Shown piece after piece: positions 13,387-20,972 of a stretch of DNA of 32,518 nt. The notes beneath the pieces are model-generated. The model did no database searches and was not told the origin of the DNA. It saw only the letters and a list, made by a program, of their open reading frames with translations. Location: the NCBI GenBank assembly GCA_945873695.1, contig CAMCDX010000009.1:1-32518 (forward strand). The letters run 5' to 3'. Position numbers and translations under genes: made by a program. Numbering within the stretch: position 1 is the stretch's first letter; each line of letters starts with the position of its first letter. This DNA is from an uncultured Clostridia bacterium (GTDB lineage Bacteria; Bacillota; Clostridia; Oscillospirales; Oscillospiraceae).

Positions 13387-15570
13387 ATGAAGACGAAGAA
13401 ACTGTTGTCTCTGCTGCTGGCTCTGGTCATGATGTTCTCCCTGACCGTCACCGCCACCGCCGCGGAGACCGACGAGGACGACCTGAACGGCGCCATCGTG
13501 ATCCTGCATACCAATGACGTCCACGGCGCCATCTCCGAGTATGCCAAGGTGGCCGCTCTGAAGGAGACCTATGAGAAAATGGGCGCCTACGTCCTGCTGA
13601 TGGACGCTGGCGACTTCAGCCAGGGTGACCCCGTTGTCAGCATTTCCGAGGGCGCTACCGCTGTGGAACTGATGAACCTGGCCGGCTACGACGTGGCCAC
13701 CACCGGCAACCATGAGTTCGACTACGGCTACGCCAATCTGGCAAAGCTGGCCGGTGAGGCCAAGTTCCCCATCACCGCCGCCAATGTGCTCTACAAGGGC
13801 AAGACCGCCTTTGAGGAGAACGTGACCTTCACCAGCCCCACCGGCGTGAAGATCGGCGTCTTCGGTCTGGCTACCCCTGAGACCGCCACCAAGGCCAATC
13901 CCGCCAAGATCAAGGACGTGAAGATCCTGGCCGGCCAGTCCATGTTCGACTGCGCCCAGGCGCAGGTGGACGCCCTGAAGGCCGACGGCTGTGACGTCAT
14001 CATCTGCCTGGGCCACCTGGGCATCGACGCGGAATCCACCGGCAACCGCTCCATCGACCTGCTGGAGAAGGTGGAGGGCATCGACATTTTCATCGACGGC
14101 CACTCCCACTCTGACCTGAATGCCATCATGGCGGCTACCAACGACACCGGCATGGTGGGCGACACCCTGCTGACCTCCACCGGCACCAAGCTGGCCAACG
14201 TGGGCGTGGTGGTCATCGCCGCCGACGGCGCCGTCACCATGCAGTTCGCCACCGACGACCTGATCGTCACCCCTGACAAGACCGTTTCCGACCGCGCCGC
14301 CGCCATCCAGAAGGAGATCAACGACGATTACGGTACCGTGTTCGCCAAGACCGAGGTGGACCTGAACGGCGTGAAGGGTGAGGTCCGCACCGGCGAGACC
14401 AACCTGGGCGACCTGATCACCGACGCCCTGGTCTGGGGCGCCAAGGACGCCGGCATCAAGGTGGACGCGGCTGTCACCAACGGCGGCGGTATCCGCGCCT
14501 CCATCGCCAAGGGCGACATCACCAAGAAGGACATCAACACCGTCCTGCCCTTCGGCAATACTTTGAGCATCGTGAAGCTCACCGGCGCGGAGCTGCTGGA
14601 AGCCCTGGAGGCCTCCACCTACTGCACGCCTGAGAGCATCGGCGGCTTCCCCCATGTCTCCGGCATCGTGTTCACCGTGGATACCACCAAGGCCTTTGAC
14701 GCCGGTGACCTGTATCCCGGTTCCACCTATCACGCTCCCAAGAGCATCAACCGTGTGACGATCCAGTCCGTGGGCGGCAAGGCCTTCAATCCCAAGACCA
14801 CCTACACCATCGCCACCAATGACTTCATGGCCGCCGGCGGCGACACCTATTATGCCTTCAAGGCTGCTTCTGTCAACTACGACCTGGGTATCCCCATGGA
14901 TGAAGTGGTGATGGACTACATCAAGGAGTATCTGGACGGCAAGGTCACCTATGAGAACTATGCATATCCCGAGGGCCGCATTACCATCATTAAGGGCCTG
15001 CCCTTCACCGATGTGGCTGTGGACGCTCCTTACTATGACGCCGTGAAGTACGTCTACGAGAACGACATCTTCAAGGGCTTCACCGAGACCACCTTCGGCC
15101 CCGACAGCACCATGACCCGGGGTCAGATGGTCACCGTTCTGTGGCGGATGAACGGCTCTCCCGAGCCCAAGGCCGACTGCCCCTTCGGTGACGTGGCCGC
15201 CAATTCTCCCTTCCGCAAGGCCATCGCCTGGGCTGCTGAGAACGGCCTGACCAACGGCTACACCCCCACCACCTTCGTGCCGGGCCAGGCCATCTCCCGT
15301 CAGCAGTTCCTGACCATCCTGTACCGCTACGCCCAGTTCAAGGGCTATGACGTCTCCGTGGGCGAGAACACCAACATCCTCTCCTATGAGGACGCGGCCC
15401 AGGTGAGCGAGGTCTTCATCCCCGCTATGCAGTGGGCCTGCGGTTCCGGCGTGCTGGTGGCTGAAAAGACCCTGACCCCCACCGCCCCCGCCCTGCGCTA
15501 TCAGGTGGCGGAGTTCCTGGCGAACTTCTGCCAGAAGGTAGTCCCTGCTGAGACCGCCAAGGCTGCCTGA
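13387..15570 (+). CDS. Secreted, SLH-anchored 5'-nucleotidase / 2',3'-cyclic phosphodiesterase family protein
   Basis: This is a 727-residue surface enzyme. Residues 1-26 are a signal peptide (two Lys, then a Leu-rich core ending ATA-A). Residues 37 to about 290 are a metallophosphatase domain with the metal-site blocks LHTNDVHG, DAGDFSQGD, TTGNHEFDYG, CLGHLGID and DGHSHSD. Residues about 320-500 form the 5'-nucleotidase C-terminal domain (NGGGIRASIAKGD, LPFGNTL, YTIATNDFMAAGGD). From residue 540 there are three SLH repeats starting FTDVAVDAPYYD, FGDVAANSPFRK and YEDAAQVSEVFI, with TRGQ, SRQQ and LRYQ in the TRAE position. SLH repeats bind pyruvylated secondary cell-wall polymer, so the enzyme is probably held on the wall, where it releases nucleosides and phosphate. 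The exact substrate is not determined. Confidence 0.93.
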   Translation: MKTKKLLSLLLALVMMFSLTVTATAAETDEDDLNGAIVILHTNDVHGAISEYAKVAALKETYEKMGAYVLLMDAGDFSQGDPVVSISEGATAVELMNLAGYDVATTGNHEFDYGYANLAKLAGEAKFPITAANVLYKGKTAFEENVTFTSPTGVKIGVFGLATPETATKANPAKIKDVKILAGQSMFDCAQAQVDALKADGCDVIICLGHLGIDAESTGNRSIDLLEKVEGIDIFIDGHSHSDLNAIMAATNDTGMVGDTLLTSTGTKLANVGVVVIAADGAVTMQFATDDLIVTPDKTVSDRAAAIQKEINDDYGTVFAKTEVDLNGVKGEVRTGETNLGDLITDALVWGAKDAGIKVDAAVTNGGGIRASIAKGDITKKDINTVLPFGNTLSIVKLTGAELLEALEASTYCTPESIGGFPHVSGIVFTVDTTKAFDAGDLYPGSTYHAPKSINRVTIQSVGGKAFNPKTTYTIATNDFMAAGGDTYYAFKAASVNYDLGIPMDEVVMDYIKEYLDGKVTYENYAYPEGRITIIKGLPFTDVAVDAPYYDAVKYVYENDIFKGFTETTFGPDSTMTRGQMVTVLWRMNGSPEPKADCPFGDVAANSPFRKAIAWAAENGLTNGYTPTTFVPGQAISRQQFLTILYRYAQFKGYDVSVGENTNILSYEDAAQVSEVFIPAMQWACGSGVLVAEKTLTPTAPALRYQVAEFLANFCQKVVPAETAKAA

Positions 15571-15608
15571 GCCTTCGTCAAAACCCGGAACGGAACCTAT
15601 ATGAGAAA

Positions 15609-15641
15609 AGGAGACTCGGAGCATTGCTCCGAGTCTCCTTT
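15609..15641. terminator. Left copy of a duplicated terminator hairpin
   Basis: A 13-bp stem, GGAGACTCGGAGC, with loop ATT and its complement. This 33-bp stretch is repeated exactly at 15863-15895. On the plus strand only three T follow before the inserted element; on the minus strand TTTT follows. Confidence 0.85.
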
Positions 15642-15862
15642 CAGCTTGTCGAAAAACGTCTGCTTAAAGCAACTGGGTTGCATTTTGCAGGGGGAGTACG
15701 AGGGGGCGGGAGCCCCTTCGTGTGGAATCAAATGCCTGCAAAAAGCCTGCGCCAGCAGGCGTTTGCGCCGCGCAGCGGCAGATTTTCGGGCAGCAGAGCG
15801 GCCAGAAAATCGAGGTATTGTGAAGGCGTCGAAAAAGTCCGTCGGACTTTTTCGACAGCCTG
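15642..15862. mobile_element. 221-bp MITE-like element inserted at a terminator hairpin
   Basis: This non-coding element begins CAGCTTGTCGAAAAA; its right end read in reverse complement begins CAGGCTGTCGAAAAA (13 of 15 match). It is flanked by exact 33-bp duplications of the local terminator. The interior is a chain of hairpins: GCAAC/GTTGC (15669-15681), GGGGC/GCCCC (15703-15716), GCCTGC/GCAGGC (15745-15760), GCCGC/GCGGC (15767-15779), GATTTTC/GAAAATC (15781-15811) and a 14-bp stem at 15828-15856. The last 49 bp, counting the first duplicated base, recur at position 1. No open frame looks real, so a transposase would have to act in trans. The gap 15571-15905 holds nothing else. Confidence 0.65.
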
Positions 15863-15898
15863 AGGAGACTCGGAGCATTGCTCCGAGTCTCCTTTTTT
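15863..15898. terminator. Right copy of the duplicated terminator hairpin
   Basis: The same 13-bp stem and ATT loop as the left copy, followed on the plus strand by TTTTTT. On the minus strand it runs straight into the element end (TCAGGCTG), without a T-run. Before the insertion it presumably served both the nucleotidase gene (+) and proC (-). Confidence 0.85.
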
Positions 15899-15905
15899 AT
15901 GAGAT

Positions 15906-16703
15906 TTACATGCCTTGACTTTTCTCCCAGGCGGCGATGACGGCGTCCATGACGGCGCCCCGGAAGCCCGCCTCCTCCAGAGCCCGGATGCCCTGGATGG
16001 TGGCGCCGCCGGGGGAGCAGACGGCGTCCTTCAGCTGACCGGGATGCTTGCCGGTCTCCAGCATCAGCTTCGCCGTTCCCAGCATCATCTGGGCGGCGCT
16101 CTCCAGCGCCAGGGCCCGGGGCAGGCCGCAGGCCACGCCGCCGTCGGCCAGGGCCTCGATGAACAGGTCCGCGAAGGCGGGACCGCAGCCCGCCACGGCG
16201 CTGCCGGCGTCCATCAGTTTGTCCGCCAGGGGGGCCAGCCGGCCGGCGCCGGCCAGGGACTCCAGGAAGACCTTCTCCTCCGTCTTGGTGACATTCTCGC
16301 TGCAGTCATAGAACACCATGCCCTCGCCGATGGCGGCAGGGGTGTTGGGCATGATGCGGATGACGGGGTAATCCTTACCGGCCAGTTCCCGGATGCGGGG
16401 GATGGTCAGGCCCGCCGCCATGGACACCAGGATGAAGCGGCTCTCCCGCTTTTCCAGGATGGGGCAGATCTCCGCCATGACCTCCGCCATGTACTGGGGC
16501 TTCACCCCCAGGAAGATGAGGTTCGCGCTCTGGGCAATGGCCTCGTTGTCCGCCACCCGGCAGTCCAGCTCCTCCGCCAGGGCCTTTGCCTTCTCCACCG
16601 TCCGGTTGGCCAGGAACACCTGGTCGCTGGGCACGCTTTTGCAGGCCGCCCGGGCCAGGGCTCCGCCCATGTTGCCGGTGCCGATAAAACCTAAAGTTGC
16701 CAT
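15906..16703 (-). CDS. proC: Pyrroline-5-carboxylate reductase
   Basis: This 265-residue cytosolic enzyme reduces pyrroline-5-carboxylate to proline with NAD(P)H, the last step of proline synthesis. Visible marks are the N-terminal dinucleotide motif GFIGTGNMGGAL, the FLGVKPQ block near residue 64, RIMPNTPAAIGEG near residue 115, and the C-terminal signature region AGCGPAFADLFIEALADGGVACGL and SPGGATIQGI. The length is typical. AAAGGTGAT precedes the ATG. It is the last gene of a five-gene minus-strand operon that starts with proB. Its transcripts run into the duplicated terminator and element at 15609-15898. Confidence 0.95.
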   Translation of the reverse strand: MATLGFIGTGNMGGALARAACKSVPSDQVFLANRTVEKAKALAEELDCRVADNEAIAQSANLIFLGVKPQYMAEVMAEICPILEKRESRFILVSMAAGLTIPRIRELAGKDYPVIRIMPNTPAAIGEGMVFYDCSENVTKTEEKVFLESLAGAGRLAPLADKLMDAGSAVAGCGPAFADLFIEALADGGVACGLPRALALESAAQMMLGTAKLMLETGKHPGQLKDAVCSPGGATIQGIRALEEAGFRGAVMDAVIAAWEKSQGM

Positions 16704-16729
16704 AAAGAATCACCTTTCTTTTATTGAAT

Positions 16730-17575
16730 TCATCCGCATTGCAGGATCAGCCACACCCGGTCGAACCGCCGGGCCGCCAGATCTTCTTTTCGGATGTAAA
16801 AATAGATACGTCCGCAGTCGCCGAACATCAACTCAAAGCCGTCGCCCTCCACGGTGTCCAGCTGAAACAGCAGCCGCCAGTCCTCTGTGGAGGTCCGCCG
16901 GGCCTCCTCCAAAGCGTCCTGGGGGATGGGCCTGGTGCCGCCCATGCAGACGCCCCGGCTCACCAGTTCGCACTCTACGGTCATGTTATCCTGGATGGTG
17001 TCCGGCCAGCCCAGCAGGCAGGAGCGGTTCCCGTCCTCCAGGGTGTCCGCGTCGGTGCCCAGGGCCTGGTAATAGGCGTCGGAGCTGTCCCAGTTTCCGA
17101 TGGGAGCGAGGAAGTCCTCCATGCCGGGCAGGGAGGACTCCGCCGCCATGGCGATGCCCAGGGAGGGGAGACGGTATCCCACCTCCAGGGACTCCGGCAC
17201 CTCCGCCGGATGAAGGGCGGCGGTGTCCGGGAACCAGAACACCCGGGCGCAGCCCGCGTCCGCCGGGTCGAAGCCCCACCGCTGGGACCCCAGCTCGTAG
17301 AAGAAGGACAGCACGCCGGCGTGGGGCAGCAGGCTGTCTTTGTCGTGAGATGCCAGCGCCCCGCAGTCGAACTGGGCCAGGAAGGCCAGGGGACGTTTTT
17401 TCACCTCGTCGTCATCAAAGGTGGCCGTCTCAAAGACCGGCCAGACGAAGTCCGCCGGCACATCCGGCACGCCGCCGAACCGGCTGGCGCCGGTTTGGCT
17501 GTCCGCCGGGCCGCCGATGGTCAGCCGGACGCTGTTTCTCTCCATGGCCCGGATGGCCTGGATCAAGTCCGCCAC
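16730..17575 (-). CDS. YwqG-like DUF1963 protein
   Basis: This 281-residue protein is predicted soluble. Family marks of DUF1963 are the early SRFGGVPDVPADFVWP block (residues about 31-46), the RPLAFLAQFDC stretch, the GVLSFFYE stretch and the late LLFQLDT...MFGDCGRIYFYI segment, where the dense aromatic and acidic residues are typical. The function of the family is unknown. The CDS begins one base past the stop codon of the preceding small membrane protein gene and ends 26 bp before proC, so it is part of the proline operon by position; no role in proline synthesis is known to me. Confidence 0.85.
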   Translation of the reverse strand: MADLIQAIRAMERNSVRLTIGGPADSQTGASRFGGVPDVPADFVWPVFETATFDDDEVKKRPLAFLAQFDCGALASHDKDSLLPHAGVLSFFYELGSQRWGFDPADAGCARVFWFPDTAALHPAEVPESLEVGYRLPSLGIAMAAESSLPGMEDFLAPIGNWDSSDAYYQALGTDADTLEDGNRSCLLGWPDTIQDNMTVECELVSRGVCMGGTRPIPQDALEEARRTSTEDWRLLFQLDTVEGDGFELMFGDCGRIYFYIRKEDLAARRFDRVWLILQCG

Positions 17576-17576
17576 G

Positions 17577-17936
17577 TCACGTCTCCTGTTCCGGCTTGGC
17601 GGCGGCCTTTTCCGCCGTCTTCTCCGCCTTTGCCGCCGCCTTGGCGGCCTTGTCCTGCCGCAGCTTCCGGCGGCTGAGGGCCGCCACCGCCAGGCAGAAC
17701 AGCGCGATCAGGACGTAGATGCCGCAGGGAGCGTAGACCTGCAGCAGGTCCTGTCCGGCGTCCGGGTTGCCGCTGGAGCGCCGCATCAGGATGAAGAACA
17801 CCATGGACACGATGGAGGCCACCGCCGACAGCAGCGCCAGCAGCAGCTTGATGTGCCCGGGCTTCCGGGTCAGGGTCAGAAGGAGCAGCAGTACCGTGAT
17901 GACGCTGAGGGCGATCGTTTCGAATACCATTTCCAT
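17577..17936 (-). CDS. Small membrane protein of unknown function in the proline operon
   Basis: This 119-residue protein has three hydrophobic segments (about residues 5-22, 31-50 and 68-86) and a highly charged, Ala-Lys-Glu-rich C-terminal tail from residue 88 that should form a cytosolic helix. I do not recognise the family. It lies between proA (19 bp upstream) and the DUF1963 gene on the same strand, so it is co-transcribed with both. GGAGG lies about seven bases before its ATG. Confidence 0.7.
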   Translation of the reverse strand: MEMVFETIALSVITVLLLLLTLTRKPGHIKLLLALLSAVASIVSMVFFILMRRSSGNPDAGQDLLQVYAPCGIYVLIALFCLAVAALSRRKLRQDKAAKAAAKAEKTAEKAAAKPEQET

Positions 17937-17955
17937 ATCCTCCCTTTTTTGCGGC

Positions 17956-19203
17956 TCAGCGCACCTGGCCCTCGCCGTAGATGACGTATTTGCAGCTGGT
18001 CAGCTCCTCCAGGCCCATGGGGCCCCGGGCGTGCATCTTCTGGGTGGAGATGCCGATCTCCGCCCCCAGGCCGAACTCGCCGCCGTCGGTGAACCGGGTG
18101 GAGGCGTTGACGTACACCGCCGCCGCGTCCACCGCGTCCAGGAAGTGCTGGGCCTTGAAGTAGTTCTTGGTGATGATGCTCTCGGAGTGGCCGGTGCCGT
18201 GCTGGTTGATGAAGCCGATGGCCTCCTCCATGCCGCTCACGGTGCGGATGGCCAGGATGTAGTCGTCGTACTCCGCGTCCCAGTCGGCCTCCGACGCCGG
18301 CAGGGCCCGGGTGCCCAGAATGTTCAGGGCCGCCTCGTCCGCCCGCAGCTCCACGCCCTTCTCGTCCAGCAGGGGCAGGGCCTTTTTCCAGAAGTCCTTG
18401 GCGATGTCCTTTTGTACCAGCACACACTCCACGGCGTTGCACACCGAGGGGCGGGAGCACTTGGCGTTGTAAAGAATGCTGGCGGCCATGTCCAGATCCG
18501 CTTCGTCGTCCACGTAGATATGGCACACGCCCTCGCCGGTACGGATGACGGGCACGCTGGCCTCCTTGGCCACCGCCCGGATGAGGCCCGCACCGCCCCG
18601 GGGGATCAGCACATCCACGTACCCGTCCAGGTGCATCAGCTGGTTGGCCGTTTCGTGGCTGGTGTCCTGGACCAGGGAGATGCAGTCCTCCGGCAGGCCC
18701 ACGGAGGCCAGCGCCTCCCGCATCAGCTTCGTCACGGTGCGGTTGGACCGGATGGCCTCCTTGCCGCCCCGCAAAATGCACACGTTGCCGCTTTTCAGAC
18801 ACAGTGCCGCCGCGTCCACGGTGACGTTGGGGCGGGCCTCGAAGATGATGGCGATGACCCCCAGAGGAACCCTTCTTTTGCCGATGATGAGGCCGTTGGG
18901 CCGGGTTTCCATCTTTGTCACCTGTCCGATGGGATCGGGCAGGGCGGCAACCTGCCGTACCCCCTCCACAATGCCGGTAATCCGGTCCCGGCTCAGGGTC
19001 AGCCGGTCCAGCATGGCGGGCCGCATCCCCGCCTCCTTGGCCGCAGCCACATCGGCGGCGTTGGCGGACAGCCACTCCTCCTGACGCTCTGTCAGAATGT
19101 CGGCGATGGCGGTCAGAGCGGCGTTTTTCTTTGCCGTCCCGGCGGTGGCCAAAACGTAGGTGGCGGCCTTCGCCGCCGCGCCTTGCTGCTGCAATACTGT
19201 CAT
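17956..19203 (-). CDS. proA: Gamma-glutamyl phosphate reductase
   Basis: This 415-residue cytosolic enzyme reduces gamma-glutamyl phosphate to glutamate semialdehyde with NADPH, the second step of proline synthesis. It has the aldehyde dehydrogenase fold with the ProA blocks VPLGVIAIIFEARPNVTVD, LILRGGKEA (here CILRGGKEA), IPRGGAGLI and TGEGVCHIYVD, and the catalytic C255 in SRPSVCNAVE. The length is typical. AAGGAGGA just before 19203 fixes the start; the frame is open 14 codons upstream, into the end of proB. It follows proB by 13 bp, so the two are coupled. Confidence 0.96.
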   Translation of the reverse strand: MTVLQQQGAAAKAATYVLATAGTAKKNAALTAIADILTERQEEWLSANAADVAAAKEAGMRPAMLDRLTLSRDRITGIVEGVRQVAALPDPIGQVTKMETRPNGLIIGKRRVPLGVIAIIFEARPNVTVDAAALCLKSGNVCILRGGKEAIRSNRTVTKLMREALASVGLPEDCISLVQDTSHETANQLMHLDGYVDVLIPRGGAGLIRAVAKEASVPVIRTGEGVCHIYVDDEADLDMAASILYNAKCSRPSVCNAVECVLVQKDIAKDFWKKALPLLDEKGVELRADEAALNILGTRALPASEADWDAEYDDYILAIRTVSGMEEAIGFINQHGTGHSESIITKNYFKAQHFLDAVDAAAVYVNASTRFTDGGEFGLGAEIGISTQKMHARGPMGLEELTSCKYVIYGEGQVR

Positions 19204-19216
19204 ATCCGTATCCTCC

Positions 19217-20017
19217 TTATCTGGAAGCGATGAACCGTGTGCCAATGTCCTGTCCCTCCACGATGCCGTAGAGGTCCTCCACCCTGGCGCCGTTGGTGAT
19301 GACCATGTCGCATCCGGCGTTCATGGCGATGCGGGCGGCGGAGAGCTTGGTGGCCATGCCGCCGGTGCCCCGCCAGCTGCCGGCGCCGCCGGCCATCTCC
19401 AGGATCTCCGGCGTCAGCTCCGTGACACGGTGGAGCAGCCGGGCGCCAGGATAGCGCTTGGGGTCGGCGTTGTACAGCCCGTCGATGTCGCTGAGCAGCA
19501 CCAGCAGGTCCGCCCGGCACAGCTCCGCCACGATGGCGGAGAGGGTGTCGTTGTCGCCCAGCACCTTGTGGCGGCCGGTTTCGATCTCGGCGGAGGAGAC
19601 GGAGTCGTTCTCGTTCACCACCGGGATGACCCCCATCTCCAGCAGGGCGGAAAAGGTATTGGACAGGTGCTCCGCCCGCTCCGGGTCCTCCACGTCGTCG
19701 CCGGTCAGCAGGATCTGGGCCATGGTGCGGTTGTACTCGGAGAAGAGCTTGTCGTAAATATGCATCATGCGGCACTGGCCCACGGCGGCGGCCGCCTGCT
19801 TCATCCGCAGCTCCTTTGGCCGCTCCGGCAGTCCCAGCTTGGCGGTGCCCACGGCGATGGCGCCGGAGGTCACCAGGATGACCTCGTGGCCCATGCCGCT
19901 GAGGTCCGCCAGGGTCCGGACCAGGTGCTCCATGCTTCGCAGGTCCACCGCCCCGGAGTCATGGGTGAGGGTGGAGGTGCCCACCTTCACCACGATGCGC
20001 TGTTTTGTCTGTTCCAT
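19217..20017 (-). CDS. proB: Glutamate 5-kinase, short form without PUA domain
   Basis: This 266-residue kinase phosphorylates glutamate to gamma-glutamyl phosphate, the committed step of proline synthesis. It shows the amino acid kinase fold: IVVKVGTSTLT at the start, VILVTSGAIAVG, VPVVNENDSVS (here IPVVNENDSVS), FGDNDTLSA-like LGDNDTLSAIVA, LLSDIDGLYNADP and GTGGMATKLSAARIA. It ends right after the kinase domain, so the C-terminal PUA domain of the roughly 370-residue E. coli type is missing; short forms occur in some bacteria. GGAGG lies nine bases before the ATG at 20017; the upstream open frame to 20254 overlaps the divergent gene and is not supported. It is the first gene of the operon proB-proA-X-DUF1963-proC. 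Confidence 0.95.
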   Translation of the reverse strand: MEQTKQRIVVKVGTSTLTHDSGAVDLRSMEHLVRTLADLSGMGHEVILVTSGAIAVGTAKLGLPERPKELRMKQAAAAVGQCRMMHIYDKLFSEYNRTMAQILLTGDDVEDPERAEHLSNTFSALLEMGVIPVVNENDSVSSAEIETGRHKVLGDNDTLSAIVAELCRADLLVLLSDIDGLYNADPKRYPGARLLHRVTELTPEILEMAGGAGSWRGTGGMATKLSAARIAMNAGCDMVITNGARVEDLYGIVEGQDIGTRFIASR

Positions 20018-20048
20018 GGTTCCAGCCCTCCCGGAAAAATGATAAAAC

Positions 20049-20054
20049 AGTATA
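20049..20054 (-). promoter_or_regulatory. Putative -10 of the proB operon
   Basis: On the minus strand TATACT is preceded by GG and a T-rich stretch; no good -35 is visible 17 bases upstream. The leader is short (about 25 nt), so there is no room for a T-box or other riboswitch. Confidence 0.4.
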
Positions 20055-20138
20055 CCATATCCATGAAAAAAAAGGAACCCCGCCCACCGTGTAGATTTCA
20101 CAAAAATGCGGATAATACCGGGGAAAAGGAGGGTTATC

Positions 20139-20861
20139 ATGACTGAAACCACAAGACCCACGGAGCCCGACAAAGAGAAGGGCTCCGATGATCGCGAGAC
20201 CGCCCAGTCCATCCTGGACTTCGGATCCGCCATGACGAGAACGCCCCACGGCAATGTCTACTGCCTGACCATCATTGGCCAGATCGAGGGCCACTCCGCC
20301 GCCCCTTCCGGCGCCAAGACCACGAAATACGAGCACGTGCTGCCGCTGCTGGCCAAGCTGGAGGAGAGTGAGGAGGTGGACGGCGTGCTGTTCCTGCTGA
20401 ACACCGTGGGCGGCGATGTGGAGGCGGGCCTTGCCATCGCGGAGCTGATCGCCGGCATGACAAAGCCCACCGTCTCCATCGTCCTGGGGGGCAGCCACTC
20501 CATCGGCGTACCTCTGGCGGTGGCGGCGAAGCGGAGCTTCGCCGTGCCCTCCGCCGCCATGACCATCCACCCGGTCCGTATGAGCGGCACCGTCATCGCC
20601 GCGCCCCAGACGTACAGCTACTTCCAGCGGCTCCAGGACCGCATCGTGGCCTTCGTGTCCGGCCACAGCCGGATCGGCGCCCGGGACTTCGAGGCCCTCA
20701 TGCTGAAAAAGGACGACATGGCCGCTGACGTGGGCAGCGTCCTCTACGGCGAGGAGGCGGTCCAAAAAGGCATCATCGACCATGTGGGCGGCCTGGCCGA
20801 CGGCCTTGCCTGCCTGTACCGGCAGATCGACCAGAGAAAGGGGAACCCGGCGGCACAGTGA
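20139..20861 (+). CDS. tepA: ClpP-fold serine protease, TepA (translocation-enhancing protein) type
   Basis: This 240-residue protein has a charged N-terminal tail of about 35 residues and then a ClpP/crotonase-fold domain. Marks are the LTIIGQIEGH start, FLLNTVGGDVEAGLAIAELI, the nucleophile region VLGGSHSIGVPLAVA with S121 in the expected serine position, and AMTIHPVR with H144. This pattern matches Bacillus TepA (YmfB), described as helping secretion, rather than housekeeping ClpP, which is about 195 residues and has GQAASM at the serine. Cytosolic or membrane-peripheral placement is likely, as no signal peptide is seen. GGAGGG precedes the ATG at 20139. It is a single gene, divergent from proB. 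Confidence 0.8.
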   Translation: MTETTRPTEPDKEKGSDDRETAQSILDFGSAMTRTPHGNVYCLTIIGQIEGHSAAPSGAKTTKYEHVLPLLAKLEESEEVDGVLFLLNTVGGDVEAGLAIAELIAGMTKPTVSIVLGGSHSIGVPLAVAAKRSFAVPSAAMTIHPVRMSGTVIAAPQTYSYFQRLQDRIVAFVSGHSRIGARDFEALMLKKDDMAADVGSVLYGEEAVQKGIIDHVGGLADGLACLYRQIDQRKGNPAAQ

Positions 20862-20902
20862 TGTGCTGCCGGAAAATTTTTACGTCAAAAAGTAAAATAT
20901 AC

Positions 20903-20931
20903 TTGACAAATTGACTGTTTGGCATTACACT
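20903..20931 (+). promoter_or_regulatory. Strong sigma-A promoter of the membrane protein/XRE pair
   Basis: A perfect TTGACA (20903-20908), 17 bases, then TACACT (20926-20931), inside an AT-rich island. Just upstream the imperfect palindrome AGTAAAATATACT (20891-20903) could be an operator for the regulator encoded in the same unit; this is inference. Confidence 0.75.
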
Positions 20932-20972
20932 GGCCTCACAACAACGAGAGAGCAAAACAGGAGGAACGACAT

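Noticed and set aside
13297-15624. 775-codon minus-strand open frame opposite the nucleotidase
   Set aside because: Same reason: a Gly/Val/His-rich shadow of a clearly real gene on the other strand.
20018-20138. T-box or other leader regulation of the proline operon
   Set aside because: The apparent leader of about 25 nt is too short, and no T-box motif or leader peptide is visible.
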